This document shows positions 50,500 through 51,038 of a stretch of DNA of 51,038 bases, piece after piece. The notes beneath the pieces are model-generated. The model did not search any database. It was not told where the DNA came from and saw nothing but the letters and a program-made list of their open reading frames with translations. The translations under genes and the position numbers were made by a program. This DNA is from Chloroflexota bacterium (GTDB lineage: Bacteria; Chloroflexota; Anaerolineae; Anaerolineales; Villigracilaceae): contig JACRBJ010000053.1 in NCBI GenBank assembly GCA_016234555.1, positions 1 to 51,038 of the forward strand, given 5' to 3'. How positions within the stretch are numbered: the first letter of the stretch is position 1; every line of letters starts with the position of its first letter.

Positions 50500-50928
50500 A
50501 TGGATATTCCCACTATTGTTACCCTTGCAGTTACTATCATCCTCGCCTTACTTGGTTTCTTTGTAAAGTATCTTAATGACCTGAAGTTGACGCAAAGAAA
50601 AGAGCAGCTACGGCATGTAGAAAACCAATTGAGGGATTTCTAAGGTCCTCTGTTTGCGATTTCCCAGGCACTTTCACAAGGGTATGAATCATTCCGCAGT
50701 TTTTACCGACCTGGCATACCATATTGGGACCCTCCTGAATCAGATCCATCACGTGTAACAGCTCCAGAAGAAGTCGCTATTTTTCACTTATGGGCGAAGG
50801 AAGTATTCATGCCTTTAAATCGATAACTCATCCAAACTATTGTCAATCACTCGGATTTACTTGAAGAATCAGAATTTCCCAATTGCTTTTTAGAGCTCTT
50901 AGAGAGCGTTTTAAAAGTGGTCGAGTAA
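50500..50928 (+). pseudogene. Small membrane-anchored protein gene with two in-frame TAA codons
   Basis: The frame starts MDIPTIVTLAVTIILALLGF (one TM helix) and continues KYLNDLKLTQRKEQLRHVEN to a TAA at 50641. The same frame then reads GPLFAISQALSQGYESFRSF up to a second TAA at 50824, and continues VNHSDLLEESEFPNCFLELL to TAA 50926. Together it would be a 142-codon protein of the N-terminal-TM plus coiled-coil plus YGPL type seen as hypothetical proteins near restriction loci. No indels are needed, only two stop substitutions. The final codons may already belong to the IS end. Confidence 0.65.
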
Positions 50929-50937
50929 GATTGGAGA

Positions 50938-51038
50938 ATGACTAAATTCAACCAAACCTACCCGACCGATCTCAAGTATACCGAATGGCAACAGATTTCG
51001 GAGTTTTTTCCAACTTTCCAAATGGGTCGTCCACCCAA
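50938..51038 (+). mobile_element. IS5-type transposase, N-terminal fragment cut by window end
   Basis: The frame begins MTKFNQTYPTDLKYTEWQQI and continues with SEFFPTFQMGRPP. This is the conserved start of IS5/IS4-group transposases (YP(T/S)DL..(A/T)EW, then GRP). GGAG lies just before the ATG. The left IS end should be within the 50 bp upstream; GAGCGTTTTAAAA at 50904-50916 is a candidate terminal repeat, but the right end lies outside the window. Confidence 0.7.

Overview
The window looks like a chromosome segment of an Anaerolineae-type Chloroflexota bacterium. This is inferred from gene content and not from a marker gene, since there is no rRNA, tRNA or ribosomal protein here. The pointers are very large PAS/GAF signalling proteins, a two-component regulator-propeller kinase, many lipoprotein-type secretion signals, long family-5 peptide-type binding proteins, MinD-like ATPases in signalling operons, and several kinds of palindromic intergenic repeat.

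Layout. 1-2998: the end of a DUF255/thioredoxin-domain gene followed directly by a second, 5'-truncated copy. 3025-4065: a cyclic-nucleotide-binding diguanylate cyclase, convergent with the next block. 4152-11377 (minus strand): a compact six-gene operon. Read 5' to 3' it encodes a MinD-like ATPase, a winged-helix/cNMP-binding protein with a decayed MinD-like domain, a dCache-HAMP-GAF receptor, a smaller membrane receptor with the same C-terminal signature, an MTA/SAH nucleosidase and a second MinD-like ATPase. This is the best candidate in the window for an undescribed system. 11672-13057 (plus strand): a prolyl-tRNA-editing-type protein and a YdjC/ChbG deacetylase.

13077-29861 (minus strand): a 17-kb operon of PAS-GGDEF cyclase, a 2797-residue hybrid of Cache, 16 PAS, GAF and histidine kinase, two Rcp1-like receivers, a REC-PAS-GGDEF cyclase and a REC-PAS-GAF-HD-GYP phosphodiesterase. 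It is a complete phosphorelay-to-c-di-GMP circuit with both synthesis and breakdown. 30070-34639 (minus strand): single-function genes (lipoprotein hydrolase, GNAT, Ntn-type amide hydrolase, APH-type kinase, a carboxymuconolactone-decarboxylase gene broken by an early stop, and an iron-sulfur flavoprotein).

34754-42232 (minus strand): a peptide-type ABC importer operon. Its binding protein appears circularly permuted and its OppC-like permease has a large extracytoplasmic insert. A 499-bp spacer holding a structured leader separates it from a divergent propeller histidine kinase/NarL-type regulator pair (42732-46729), which may control it. 46973-50438 (plus strand): a winged-helix/Lys-Pro-Ala-rich protein and a MORC/Hsp90-like GHKL ATPase. 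The right edge decays into genomic debris: the last codons of a type I restriction specificity subunit, a small membrane-protein pseudogene with two in-frame TAA codons, and the start of an IS5-type transposase. This suggests the edge of a defence or mobile island.
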